This document shows, piece after piece, positions 16,535 through 25,493 of a stretch of 45,014 nucleotides of DNA (position 1 is its first letter; each line of letters begins with the position of its first letter). Made by a program: the position numbers and the translations under genes. Origin of the DNA: Demequina lutea (GTDB taxonomy: Bacteria; Actinomycetota; Actinomycetes; Actinomycetales; Demequinaceae); NCBI GenBank assembly GCA_003246255.1, contig QKAX01000200.1, positions 1 to 45,014 of the forward strand, read 5' to 3'. Under the pieces are notes generated by a model that saw only the letters and a program-made list of their open reading frames with translations, ran no database searches and was not told where the DNA came from.

Positions 16535-17167
16535 TCATTGCTGGCGGGGAGTGGCGCTAATGCCGGGCGCGACGATCGCGATCAGGGTGTCGACCAACTC
16601 CCTGCTCAGCGGTGCGCCCGTGAAGAACGCGCGCTCGTAGATGGGCGCGAAGATCGTGTCGATGACGGCATCGACGTCGATGTCCTCGCGTAGCTCCCCG
16701 TTGGCGATTCCCTCTCGCACGATCCGCGCGGCGACCCTCCTACGAGGGCCGAGCCAGGTCTTGCTGAATCGCGAGCGCGTCTCGGCGTCGGCCGCTGCGC
16801 CGCTAGCGAGGAGCCGCACGGGGCCTTCAGTTGCGGGGTCGGTCATGATGCCCACGAGGTCGATCAGTTGATCGTGGAGGCGCTCGAGCGCGGTTCCCTC
16901 GGCGTGCAGGAGTGACCACTCGGTGCGCTCCATCAGTGCCTCGAGCACCATGTCGTAAGGACCGTCCCACCACTTGTACAACGTGGTGCGGCTCACCCCG
17001 GCGAGGTTGGCGATCTGCTCGAGAGTCACGCGTGCCGGGTCCTCAGCCGCGATCTCGAGGGCCGCGGCGAGGATGCGCTCGCGCCGGGCGTCGTCCCGAG
17101 GGCGACCTGGGTTGCGCTTGCCGGTCTCGATCGAGTCCGCACCGAGGTCGGGGGAATATGTGGACAC
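16535..17167 (-). CDS. TetR-family regulator divergent from poxB
   Basis: This 210-aa regulator has the helix-turn-helix VTLEQIANLAGVSRTTLYKWWDGP preceded by the basic segment RNPGRPRDDARRERIL, and a TetR C-terminal domain. It is transcribed divergently from the pyruvate oxidase gene 76 bp away and is its most likely regulator. The start is a GTG with no Shine-Dalgarno; TAAACT lies seven bases upstream, consistent with a leaderless mRNA. The short promoter region contains TGTAAACTGTAC, a possible but imperfect operator. Confidence 0.87.
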   Translation of the reverse strand: MSTYSPDLGADSIETGKRNPGRPRDDARRERILAAALEIAAEDPARVTLEQIANLAGVSRTTLYKWWDGPYDMVLEALMERTEWSLLHAEGTALERLHDQLIDLVGIMTDPATEGPVRLLASGAAADAETRSRFSKTWLGPRRRVAARIVREGIANGELREDIDVDAVIDTIFAPIYERAFFTGAPLSRELVDTLIAIVAPGISATPRQQ

Positions 17168-17243
17168 GTCGTACAGTTTACATGACGGGCGCAGGCCGCG
17201 CCACGCATCGCTGTGATCGATTCATCGTATGTCCGGAGGAGCC

Positions 17244-18998
17244 ATGTCCACACGCGTCGCCACCATGTTCGTCGAGACCCTCGTGAACGCGGGGGTGACC
17301 CGAGTGTGGGGGCTGCCGGGCGACTCCCTCAACGCCCTGGGAGAGGCGATGCGAACGGACGGGCGGCTCGAATGGATGCACGTGCGGCACGAGGAGGTAG
17401 CCGCGTTCGCTGCTGGCGCCGACGCCGCGGTCACCGACGGGCTTGCGGTGGCCGTCGGCTCGTGTGGACCGGGCAACCTGCACTTCATCAATGGCCTCTA
17501 CGACGCACACAGAAACCGCACACCGGTTCTCGCGATCGCCTCGCACATCCCGCTCGACCAGATCGGCTCCGGCTACTTCCAGGAGACACACCCCGAAGAG
17601 TTGTTCCGCGAGTGCTCCGTCTACTCCGAACTCATCTCTGACGCCTCACAGGCGCCGTGGGTGCTTGAGAACGCGATGCGCGCCGCGGTCGAGAACAACG
17701 ACGTCGCGGTGGTTGTTGTCCCGGGCGACGTGTTCTTCCAGGACGCGCCAGCGCGCAGGGCTTCCGCGCCGATCGTTGCGAGCAAGCCCGTCATTGTGCC
17801 CTCACAGGACGAGCTTCGCCGTGCCGTCTCGCTGCTTGACGGAGCGAAGGCAGTCACGATCCTTGCTGGTGCCGGTGCAGCCGGCGCGCATGACGAGGTA
17901 GTCGCGCTCGCCGAGCGGCTCAAGGCTCCCGTGGTGCACGCGCTGCGAGGCAAGGAGCACCTGGAGTACGACAACCCCTACGACGTGGGCATGACCGGCC
18001 TGATCGGATTCGCGTCGGGCTACCGGGCGATGGAAAAGGCGGACGCCCTGTTGATTCTTGGCTCCGACTTTCCCTACCGGCAGTTCTACCCCGCGAACGC
18101 GACGATCATTCAGGTGGACGTCAGGGGATCCCAACTGGGTCGAAGGACGCCGCTGGACCTAGGCCTCGTGGGAGACGTCGCGGCGACGGCGTCGGCGCTG
18201 GTGCCGCTGCTCGCCGACGGCCGATCCGACCGCCACCTCAAGGACGCGCTGAAGCACTACCGCGAGACACGCAAGGATCTCGACGATCTCGCCACAAATG
18301 ACGGCAAGAGCCCCATTCACCCCCAGTACCTCACCGCCCTCGTGTCGCGCCACGCCGACGATGACGCGGTCTTCACGGCCGACGTGGGCAGCCCCACGGT
18401 GTGGGCCGCCCGGTACCTCGCCATGACACCGCAGCGCAGGCTGCTCGGATCGTTCAATCATGGGTCGATGGCGAACGCGATGCCGCAGGCCCTGGGTGCG
18501 CAGGCGCAGGACCGCGATCGGCAGGTGGTTTCACTGTCGGGAGATGGCGGCATTGCGATGCTCTTGGGCGACCTCATTACCGCCAAGCAGAACAAGCTCC
18601 CCATCAAAGTGGTGGTCTACAACAACTCATCGCTCAACTTTGTCGAGCTCGAGATGAAGGCTGCGGGGTTGCCCACCTACGCAACGGATCTCGAGAACCC
18701 CGATTTCGCTGCCGTGGCCAACGCGATGGGGATCACGGGCATTCGTGTCGAGGATCCCTCGCAGCTCGAGGATGCCGTCAAGCGACTGCTCGCAACTGAC
18801 GGCCCCGCGTTGCTGGACGTGGTGACTGCCCGCGAGGAGCTCACCCTGCCTCCCACCATCGAGTTTGCGCAGGCAAAGGGATTCGCGCTGTGGGCGCTCA
18901 AGACTGTGATGTCGGGCAGGGGAGACGAGTTGATCGACCTCGCCGACACCAATCTGTGGCGTCGCCTGCGCGACAAGAAGCGGGTGACTGCGCGCTAA
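17244..18998 (+). CDS. poxB: Pyruvate oxidase / pyruvate:quinone dehydrogenase (PoxB-like)
   Basis: This 584-aa thiamine-diphosphate and FAD enzyme resembles PoxB, which oxidatively decarboxylates pyruvate to acetate and feeds electrons to quinone at the membrane. It has the N-terminal ThDP domain with the conserved glutamate (HVRHEEVAAFAAGADA), a central FAD-binding domain (VTILAGAGAAGAH) and the C-terminal ThDP motif SLSGDGGIAMLLGDL ending near VVVYNN. Acetolactate synthase is a related alternative, but the sequence as a whole favours PoxB. I choose the ATG at 17244, preceded by GGAGGA, over the in-frame ATG at 17229. The divergent TetR gene is its likely regulator. Confidence 0.85.
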   Translation: MSTRVATMFVETLVNAGVTRVWGLPGDSLNALGEAMRTDGRLEWMHVRHEEVAAFAAGADAAVTDGLAVAVGSCGPGNLHFINGLYDAHRNRTPVLAIASHIPLDQIGSGYFQETHPEELFRECSVYSELISDASQAPWVLENAMRAAVENNDVAVVVVPGDVFFQDAPARRASAPIVASKPVIVPSQDELRRAVSLLDGAKAVTILAGAGAAGAHDEVVALAERLKAPVVHALRGKEHLEYDNPYDVGMTGLIGFASGYRAMEKADALLILGSDFPYRQFYPANATIIQVDVRGSQLGRRTPLDLGLVGDVAATASALVPLLADGRSDRHLKDALKHYRETRKDLDDLATNDGKSPIHPQYLTALVSRHADDDAVFTADVGSPTVWAARYLAMTPQRRLLGSFNHGSMANAMPQALGAQAQDRDRQVVSLSGDGGIAMLLGDLITAKQNKLPIKVVVYNNSSLNFVELEMKAAGLPTYATDLENPDFAAVANAMGITGIRVEDPSQLEDAVKRLLATDGPALLDVVTAREELTLPPTIEFAQAKGFALWALKTVMSGRGDELIDLADTNLWRRLRDKKRVTAR

Positions 18999-19843
18999 CT
19001 GTGCGCGCGGCCGAGCCGGCGCTTCGCGGCTCCCGCCACCTCGGAGTGTGGGAACTCGGTAAAGATCTCCACCGCCTCATCCGGCACGTGGGGATTCACG
19101 AGGAGTGCGGCGAGCACCGTGGGGTGGCGTTCGTCGTTCATCGCACGCAGGAGCGCGTGGGCAGGCGTCGACTCATTCTGCGCCGCCCACCACCTGACGT
19201 CGGGGTCGGCGTCGGCCGTGAGCTCGGCGAGCACGGCGGGGTCGGTGGCCGTGTCGGACGCTTGGCGCAGGCGCGTGACACCCTCGGAGCCCTTGGCGAT
19301 GTCACCCGCGACGTTCTGCAGAGCCGCCGCGAGTTCATGTGAGCTGGCGTTCGCGTACTGCTCAGACACCTCGCGCACGTACTCCGAGAGCTCGTTCGCC
19401 TCGTTCTGGCGCGCGACGATCTCGAGAATGGTCTTGCCCTCGGGGTCGGCGATCTCCTGTCGGATGACGAGCGACAGGCGACGAAGGGTCTCGGCGACGT
19501 TGAGCGCGGGGTGGTGAGGATCGCCGTCGGCCTCGACGCGGAACTCGCCCTCCGCCCGGCCGATGATGGCGAGGGCCTGCGCGGCCGCCTCGGCGCGCCC
19601 GTTCTGGTGGGCCTCGGCCAGGCCGACATCTTCGCGCGGCTGCGGATCGGACGTCTCGAGCATCATGTTGAGGGCAAGCACCTTGCGAGCCGCCACGATC
19701 GTCTCGCACGCCCCGCCGGCGTCGCACACGGAGCACTTGTGGTGCTGCGTGGTGTGGAGCGCGTCGGCCACGATGGCATTGCGCCGAGCCGAGGGAGAGC
19801 CGCCCTGAAGGGGCGACGCGTAATGCGGATCAATCTCGGCCAT
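18995..19843 (-). CDS. LRV/HEAT-like repeat protein with an N-terminal cysteine cluster
   Basis: I do not recognise a named gene. The C-terminal 70 residues look like leucine-rich-repeat-variant or HEAT-type helical repeats (DPAVLAELTADADPDVRWWA, then HPTVLAALLVNPHVPDEAV). The N-terminus has three cysteines in a C-x2-C-x5-C arrangement (KCSVCDAGGAC, residues 37-46), the only cysteines in the 282-aa protein. The middle is charged and helical. LRV proteins from other bacteria are known to carry an iron-sulfur cluster, so metal binding is a reasonable guess. The start has AAGGAG nine bases upstream. It converges with poxB, with overlapping stop codons. Confidence 0.75.
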   Translation of the reverse strand: MAEIDPHYASPLQGGSPSARRNAIVADALHTTQHHKCSVCDAGGACETIVAARKVLALNMMLETSDPQPREDVGLAEAHQNGRAEAAAQALAIIGRAEGEFRVEADGDPHHPALNVAETLRRLSLVIRQEIADPEGKTILEIVARQNEANELSEYVREVSEQYANASSHELAAALQNVAGDIAKGSEGVTRLRQASDTATDPAVLAELTADADPDVRWWAAQNESTPAHALLRAMNDERHPTVLAALLVNPHVPDEAVEIFTEFPHSEVAGAAKRRLGRAHS

Positions 19844-19992
19844 GCGATGGCACTCCTTGAGGCTTGCGCGGAGCGATGGCGAGACGTTCTCGCCGCTGGT
19901 GCACCTATCGTCCCCCGACCCGCGGGATCAAGAGGACGGCGCGCATGAATTCGCAAACGTGAGATTGTGCACACCCGTGAGAGGGTTGCGGC

Positions 19993-20418
19993 GTGACTGC
20001 CGATCCTGAGGTGTCCTTTCGAGTGGCGGGAGTGGCGCTCGTGTCGAGTGCGGGCTCCCTGTTCACCGTGCGCAAGCGCGGCACGTACAAGTTCATGCTT
20101 CCCGGCGGAAAGCTCGAGCCGGGGGAGTCCGCCAGGGATGCGGCCGTGAGGGAGTGCGCCGAGGAGGTGGGACTGTCGCTCCTGCCACATCGGCTAGTGG
20201 CGCTGTTTGAGGCCGTGGTCCCGGCGGCGAATGAGCCGGGGGAGTGGATTCACAGCGCAGTGTTCTCGCATCCTGCTCCGGCCAGCCTCTCTCCCCGTGC
20301 AGAGATCGAGGAGGTGCGTGCTCTCGACCTCTCGGCGCCGCTACCGACCGACCTCGCTCCTTTGGTCGAGCATCATCTGGTGCCGTACTTGCGCGCGACG
20401 CTGGGGATCGCCGTGTGA
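19993..20418 (+). CDS. Nudix hydrolase
   Basis: This 141-aa protein carries a complete Nudix box, GGKLEPGESARDAAVREC followed by AEEVGL, beginning at about residue 38. The family hydrolyses nucleoside diphosphates linked to another group. Substrate specificity cannot be assigned; the short form is typical of MutT-like housecleaning enzymes. The start is a GTG with GAGAGGG a short distance upstream. It stands alone between convergent and divergent neighbours. Confidence 0.9.
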   Translation: MTADPEVSFRVAGVALVSSAGSLFTVRKRGTYKFMLPGGKLEPGESARDAAVRECAEEVGLSLLPHRLVALFEAVVPAANEPGEWIHSAVFSHPAPASLSPRAEIEEVRALDLSAPLPTDLAPLVEHHLVPYLRATLGIAV

Positions 20419-20485
20419 CATATGGCACACGCGCGTGGCGAGCCATCGCCTAGTGGCTCGACGCGGCACTGCGTAGTCTCTTTCC

Positions 20486-21670
20486 ATGCTTGACATTGAC
20501 ACGATGCGCGTCGCGGAGTCTTGTGTGGCCATCACTGTCTTTGTGCTCGTCCTCTTTGGCACGTATCGCGCGACCCGGGCCCCTTTCGCCGGATGGTGGA
20601 GCGTCGCGCTGTTTCTGTCGGGATCCACCTCGGTGGTGTTTCTGATCGATGGCGAGCACCACTCGTTGTGGGCCGCGATCGTGGGAAATACCATCTCGGT
20701 CGCCTCGGCGGCTTGTGTGTGGGGCTCCGCGAGGTCGTTGCGTGGAGGGGCGCCTTCGCGCTGGTGGATCGTGGGCGCGGGAACCGTCTTTGGCATCGCC
20801 ACCATTGTCGAGAAACCCGAGGGTCTCGCGTGGCCAGGCGGCGTGTCGATGCTGGTGGGGATGGCGGGCTTCCTGGCATGGGCCGGGGCCGAGTTATGGA
20901 TGCTTGTCGCGCAACGGCGCAGGCATCGGCGCCTCGAGCAGCAGCGTTTCTCTGAGGTCGAGAGCGCGTTGGTCTTCATGGCCGTCGCATCGACTGCGGT
21001 GAGCGCCTTCTACGCCTTTCGTGTGTGCGTCTACGCGGTGATGGGACCCGAGTCGGACTTCTACCAGCGGTGGGCGGGTCCGCTGGCGACCACTCTTGCG
21101 ATGACGGTGGTGCTGGTGGTGGTGACGTATGCCGTGGCCGTGCTGCACCAGCTCGAGGAGGCGCAGCGGTGGCGATCGCGGGCACGCCGCGATGACCTCA
21201 CCGGCCTGCTGTTGCGCGCCGCGTTCGTGGAGTCCGTCACGTCAACCCTGGCGCGGCGCGACAGCAGCTCTCGCGCCGTGCTCATCGCCGCTGATCTGGA
21301 TCACTTCAAGGCGGTCAATGACAGCTTTGGTCACGCGGAGGGCGACAGGACGCTCTTGGCCTTTGCCCGCGCCCTGCAGCGTGAGTTGGGGCCGCGGGAC
21401 GTCGCGGCTCGGTGGGGCGGCGAGGAGTTCGTCGTCTTCTTGGCGGATGCCGATGCGACCGCGATCTCGGCCGTCACGGCAAGGATCGATGACGCGTTCG
21501 CCCGGGCCTGCGATCACATGGCCGACCCCCCGACGGCGAGCTATGGCGTTGCGGCTGTAGATGACCGCGGCTCGCTCCACGACGCATTGGAGCGCGCCGA
21601 CCGCGCCATGTACGCGGCCAAGGCGGCGGGCCGCCACACGACGATCGTGGACGGGCAGTTCTCGGCCTAG
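20486..21670 (+). CDS. Membrane-bound diguanylate cyclase (GGDEF)
   Basis: This 394-aa protein makes cyclic di-GMP. The N-terminal 220 residues contain about six hydrophobic segments forming a membrane sensor; the C-terminal GGDEF domain starts near RRDDLTGLLLRAAF and carries the active-site loop RWGGEEF. The inhibitory I-site, normally RxxD six positions before the loop, reads GPRD, so the arginine is missing and product feedback may be weak. No EAL domain follows. The start lacks a Shine-Dalgarno and has TAGTCT six bases upstream, suggesting leaderless translation. Confidence 0.9.
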   Translation: MLDIDTMRVAESCVAITVFVLVLFGTYRATRAPFAGWWSVALFLSGSTSVVFLIDGEHHSLWAAIVGNTISVASAACVWGSARSLRGGAPSRWWIVGAGTVFGIATIVEKPEGLAWPGGVSMLVGMAGFLAWAGAELWMLVAQRRRHRRLEQQRFSEVESALVFMAVASTAVSAFYAFRVCVYAVMGPESDFYQRWAGPLATTLAMTVVLVVVTYAVAVLHQLEEAQRWRSRARRDDLTGLLLRAAFVESVTSTLARRDSSSRAVLIAADLDHFKAVNDSFGHAEGDRTLLAFARALQRELGPRDVAARWGGEEFVVFLADADATAISAVTARIDDAFARACDHMADPPTASYGVAAVDDRGSLHDALERADRAMYAAKAAGRHTTIVDGQFSA

Positions 21671-21795
21671 GTCGGCACCCCTCGCCTCTCGGTGCCTCGC
21701 TCGACCCGGTCGGTAGCGACACGCCGAAGCGTCGGCGATTTTGCGAGGTCCTCGCGTGGTTTTCGAACGTGCATCGCCGACGCTCGCGCCAACAA

Positions 21796-21809
21796 GGGAC
21801 CTTTGGCCC
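21796..21809. promoter_or_regulatory. Imperfect DosR/DevR-like box upstream of nrdD
   Basis: GGGAC-CTTT-GGCCC differs in one base from the GGGAC-N4-GTCCC dyad seen upstream of the flavodoxin gene in this window. It sits 12 bases before the first NrdR box. The actinobacterial oxygen/redox regulator DosR recognises a similar palindrome. The match is imperfect and could be chance in GC-rich DNA. Confidence 0.35.
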
Positions 21810-21821
21810 AGGCGTCGGCGG

Positions 21822-21869
21822 GTGCTAGATCTAGTGTTGCGGTACTCAGCGCGCCACTAGATGTAGTGG
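21822..21869. promoter_or_regulatory. Two tandem NrdR boxes upstream of nrdD
   Basis: Two near-palindromes lie upstream of nrdD: TGCTAGATCTAGTG centred at 21829/21830 and CACTAGATGTAGTG centred at 21861/21862. Their centres are 32 bp apart, three helical turns, and the 16-bp boxes are separated by 16 bp. NrdR boxes have this sequence type and are known to occur as pairs at about this spacing upstream of ribonucleotide reductase operons. They should mediate repression by the ATP-cone repressor NrdR, whose gene is not in this window. Confidence 0.85.
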
Positions 21870-21922
21870 TCTGGTAGGCGGCGGAGGGGGAGACGACGCG
21901 GCAGGCGAGAGGGCACACCACC

Positions 21923-24181
21923 ATGAGCATCACCGAATCAGAGACCACGGCACAGCACGCCCGCGCCACCTTGGCAATTGCCGTGGTGAAGCGCGATGGG
22001 CGCACCCTCCGTTTCGACGAGGGCCGCATCCGCGGCGCGCTGACAAAGGCCTTCGAGGCGGTGCATGGTCACGTTTCGGAGGTGCACGAGCGGTCCATTC
22101 GCCGGCTCGCCAATGACGTGGTGGCGGAGATCGGTGAGCGCTTTCCGCAGGGCGTCAAGATCTATGAGATTCAGTCGGTCGTGGAGCACTTGCTGCTCGA
22201 GGAGCGCGAGTACGAGGTGGCGCGTGCCTACATCGACTACCGCGTGCAGCGGGACTTCGCCCGGAGCAAGGCCACGGACCTGAACCACTCGATCACCAAG
22301 CTGTTGGACAAGGACCAGGCAGTGGTGAACGAGAACGCGAACAAGGACGCCGCTGTCTTCAATACTCAGCGCGACCTGACTGCAGGCATGGTGGGCAAGG
22401 CGATCGGACTCAAGATGCTGCCTGCCCATGTGTCTAACGCTCACCAGAAGGGCGACATTCACTACCACGACCTCGACTATCACCCGTATGCGCCCATGAC
22501 TAACTGCTGCCTGATTGACTTCAAGGCGATGCTGGCAAAGGGCTTCCGTATCGGCAACGCTCAGGTATCGCCTCCGCGCTCCATTCAGACGGCCACGGCG
22601 CAGATCGCGCAGATCATCGCCAACGTGTCGTCCTCGCAGTACGGCGGCGCCACCGTCAACCGCATCGACGAGCTGCTGGCACCGTACGCCGAGCTCAACT
22701 ACGCCAAGCACGCCCTCGACGCGGAGGCCTGGATCGAGGATCCGGCTCGCAAGCAGGCCTATGCCGAGTCCAAGACCATCAAGGACATCTACGACGCGAT
22801 GCAGTCGCTCGAGTACGAGATCAACACCTTGTTCACCTCAAACGGCCAGACGCCGTTCACGTCGCTCGGATTCGGCCTGGGCACCGGCTGGTACGAGCGT
22901 GAGATTCAGAAGGCGATCCTCGAGATCCGCATGCGCGGCCTCGGCTCGGAAGGCCGCACAGCGATCTTCCCCAAGCTGCTCTTCACGCTCAAGGCTGGCC
23001 TCAACCTGAAGCCAGGCGAGCCCAACTACGACATCAAGCAGATGGCTGTCGAGTGCGCGACAAAGCGCATGTACCCGGACGTGCTGAGCTACGACAAGAT
23101 CGTGGACATCACCGGATCCTTCAAGGCGCCGATGGGTTGCCGCTCGTTCCTGCAGGGGTGGGAAGACGCCGAAGGTAACGACGTCGTCGAGGGGCGCATG
23201 AACCTTGGCGTGGTCACTCTCAATCTGCCGCGCATCGCGATGGAGGCGCGTGGCAGCGTCGAAGTGTTCTGGGCCCTGCTCGAGGAGCGGCTCGTGACGG
23301 TGCGCGACGCGCTCATGTTCCGCATCGAGCGCTGCAAGCAGGCGGAGCCAGGCAACGCGCCCATCCTGTATGTGCACGGAGCCTTCGGCAAGCGCCTCGC
23401 GCCGACGGACGATGTCGACGAGCTGTTCCGCGATGGCCGCGCCACAGTGTCGCTGGGCTACATCGGGCTGTATGAGGTAGCGACCGCGTTCTTTGGTGGC
23501 GCGTGGGAGGCCAACCCGGAGGCCAAGAAGCTCACGGTGGACGTTCTTACCTCGCTGCGCGACCACGCCAAGCAGTGGAGCGCCGAGTCGGGCTACTGGG
23601 TGTCCGTGTACTCGACTCCTTCGGAGAGCCTCACGGACAGGTTCTGCCGCCTGGACAAGGAGCGCTTTGGCGAGGTGGAGAACATCACCGACAAGGACTA
23701 CTACACGAACAGCTTCCATTACGACGTGCGCAAGAATCCCACTCCGTTTGAGAAGCTCGACTTCGAGGCCGAGTACGCCCCGCTCACGTCGGGCGGTTTC
23801 ATCCACTACTGCGAGTACCCCGTTCTGCAGCAGAACCCCAAGGCGCTCGAGGCAGTGTGGGACTACGCGTATGACCGCGTGGGCTACCTGGGAACCAACA
23901 CCCCTATCGACCGCTGCTACGAATGCGGCTTTGCTGGCGACTTCGATCCCACCGCGCGCGGCTTCAAGTGCCCGTCGTGCGGGAACGAGGACCCTCGTAC
24001 GTGCGACGTGGTGAAGCGCACCTGCGGCTACCTGGGCAACCCTCAGCAACGCCCGATGGTGCACGGACGTCACACCGAGATCGCCTCGCGTGTGAAGCAC
24101 ATGCAGTCCGCCGACGTGCGGGTGCCGCTTAGCGCGATCGACGACGCTGGCGACGGGCCGCGCCCTGCCACCTCCCGCTAG
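21923..24181 (+). CDS. nrdD: Anaerobic ribonucleoside-triphosphate reductase, catalytic subunit
   Basis: This 752-aa class III ribonucleotide reductase makes deoxynucleotides without oxygen through a glycyl radical. An N-terminal ATP-cone (VVKRDGRTLRFDEGRIRGAL) provides allosteric control. The C-terminus has the zinc-binding pairs CYEC and CPSC and then the glycyl-radical segment RTCGYLGNP. The length fits the family. It starts about 53 bases after the second NrdR box and is followed nine bases after its stop by the activase gene nrdG. Its presence implies that the organism can grow, or at least replicate DNA, without oxygen. Confidence 0.96.
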   Translation: MSITESETTAQHARATLAIAVVKRDGRTLRFDEGRIRGALTKAFEAVHGHVSEVHERSIRRLANDVVAEIGERFPQGVKIYEIQSVVEHLLLEEREYEVARAYIDYRVQRDFARSKATDLNHSITKLLDKDQAVVNENANKDAAVFNTQRDLTAGMVGKAIGLKMLPAHVSNAHQKGDIHYHDLDYHPYAPMTNCCLIDFKAMLAKGFRIGNAQVSPPRSIQTATAQIAQIIANVSSSQYGGATVNRIDELLAPYAELNYAKHALDAEAWIEDPARKQAYAESKTIKDIYDAMQSLEYEINTLFTSNGQTPFTSLGFGLGTGWYEREIQKAILEIRMRGLGSEGRTAIFPKLLFTLKAGLNLKPGEPNYDIKQMAVECATKRMYPDVLSYDKIVDITGSFKAPMGCRSFLQGWEDAEGNDVVEGRMNLGVVTLNLPRIAMEARGSVEVFWALLEERLVTVRDALMFRIERCKQAEPGNAPILYVHGAFGKRLAPTDDVDELFRDGRATVSLGYIGLYEVATAFFGGAWEANPEAKKLTVDVLTSLRDHAKQWSAESGYWVSVYSTPSESLTDRFCRLDKERFGEVENITDKDYYTNSFHYDVRKNPTPFEKLDFEAEYAPLTSGGFIHYCEYPVLQQNPKALEAVWDYAYDRVGYLGTNTPIDRCYECGFAGDFDPTARGFKCPSCGNEDPRTCDVVKRTCGYLGNPQQRPMVHGRHTEIASRVKHMQSADVRVPLSAIDDAGDGPRPATSR

Positions 24182-24190
24182 GCGCGACGC

Positions 24191-24763
24191 ATGACCCTCA
24201 CGCCCAACCCCCGCACGTGGCTCGCCGAGAAGGCAAGTCACCAGTACGTCGCCGACTACAAGCCGTTTTCCTTCGTTGACGGCGAGGGAGTGCGCTGCAG
24301 CCTGTATGTGAGCGGGTGCTTCTTCAAGTGCGATGGCTGTTACAACAAGGACGCGTGGAGCTTCAGGTGCGGCGCGCCGTACTCCGCCGACCTTGAGGAA
24401 CGCATCATGGCGGACCTGGCGCACGAGTCGGTGCAAGGGCTGTCGCTCTTGGGCGGGGAGCCCTTCCTCAATACCCAGGTGTGCCTGTCCATCGCGCGGC
24501 GCGTGCGAGCGCAGTTTGGGTGGGCCAAGGACATCTGGTGCTGGACCGGCTACACCTTTGAGCAGCTGCTGACAGACAGCGCGGATAAGCGCGAACTTCT
24601 GAGCCTGGTGGACGTGCTGGTGGACGGACCCTATGAGGACTCGCTGCGAGACCTCGGCCTGCGGTTCCGCGGCTCCGCAAACCAGCGAGTGCTCGACGTG
24701 GGTGCCTCACTTGCCCAAGGGGCCGCTGTCGAGTGGCACGACGCCACCGCGGCCATTGGTTAG
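24191..24763 (+). CDS. nrdG: Anaerobic ribonucleotide reductase activating protein (radical SAM)
   Basis: This 190-aa radical-SAM enzyme installs the glycyl radical on NrdD. It has the CxxxCxxC cluster motif (CFFKCDGC, cysteines 43, 47 and 50) and a following SLLGGEPFLN segment that contacts S-adenosylmethionine. Its length and position directly after nrdD leave little doubt. The ATG at 24191 is nine bases after the nrdD stop with no strong Shine-Dalgarno, so translation may rely on coupling. Confidence 0.94.
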   Translation: MTLTPNPRTWLAEKASHQYVADYKPFSFVDGEGVRCSLYVSGCFFKCDGCYNKDAWSFRCGAPYSADLEERIMADLAHESVQGLSLLGGEPFLNTQVCLSIARRVRAQFGWAKDIWCWTGYTFEQLLTDSADKRELLSLVDVLVDGPYEDSLRDLGLRFRGSANQRVLDVGASLAQGAAVEWHDATAAIG

Positions 24764-24853
24764 TGGCCTACGAGTCAGGCGAAACCTGGGGGCAATCATC
24801 CGCTGGCACAATGCTGCAGCGCACCCCGCGCGCCCGATGCAGGAGGAAGTGCA

Positions 24854-25471
24854 GTGACAGTCCTTGAGCCAGCCCTCGATGTGAAGCGTCACGCGCTCTG
24901 GGAGGACGCCCTCGCACTCGTCGTCGGCTCGTACATGTTGTCGTGGGGCTTGTTCTTTCTCCACGCGATTGGTGGAGTGGCGGGTGGCCTCGCGGGCGTC
25001 GCGTTCCTTGGCAGCTACGCGACAGGCTGGTCGTTCGGCCTCATCTACTTTGTGATCAATGTTCCCTTCTACTACCTGGCAGTGCGCCGCCTCGGGTGGC
25101 GCTTCACCATCAAGACACTCATCGCTGTGGGCCTCATCTCAGTCGGGTCCTCGCTGCATGATCGGTTCATCACCATCGACTCGATCTCGCCGCTGTATGC
25201 GGCGATCTGTGCGGGGCTCGCGATCGGCATGGGCATGCTGGTGCTGTTTAGGCACGGCGCCTCGGCCGGAGGCTTCGGGATCCTGGCGGCATTCCTACAA
25301 GAGAAGACGGGCATTCGAGCGGGCGTGACGCAGGGGAGCCTCGACGTCGCGGTGGTGCTCGCCTCGCTAGCGCTGGTGGAGCCCTGGATTCTTGCGTGCT
25401 CCGTGATTGGCGTGGTCATGCTCAACGGTGTGATCGCTATCAACCACCGTCCTGGCCGCTACTTCGGGTAG
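24854..25471 (+). CDS. YitT/YczE-family membrane protein
   Basis: This 205-aa integral membrane protein has about five to six hydrophobic segments and the YitT/YczE-like pattern: VGSYMLSWGLFFL, GLAGVAFLGSYATGWSFG, VGSSLHDRFI and the GASAGGFGILAAFLQEKTGI loop. Family members are widespread, and their transport function is poorly defined. The GTG start has a strong GGAGGA eight bases upstream. It lies 90 bp after nrdG and could be read through from that operon. Confidence 0.85.
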   Translation: MTVLEPALDVKRHALWEDALALVVGSYMLSWGLFFLHAIGGVAGGLAGVAFLGSYATGWSFGLIYFVINVPFYYLAVRRLGWRFTIKTLIAVGLISVGSSLHDRFITIDSISPLYAAICAGLAIGMGMLVLFRHGASAGGFGILAAFLQEKTGIRAGVTQGSLDVAVVLASLALVEPWILACSVIGVVMLNGVIAINHRPGRYFG

Positions 25472-25493
25472 CGCCCTCACGCATACTGTGCCT

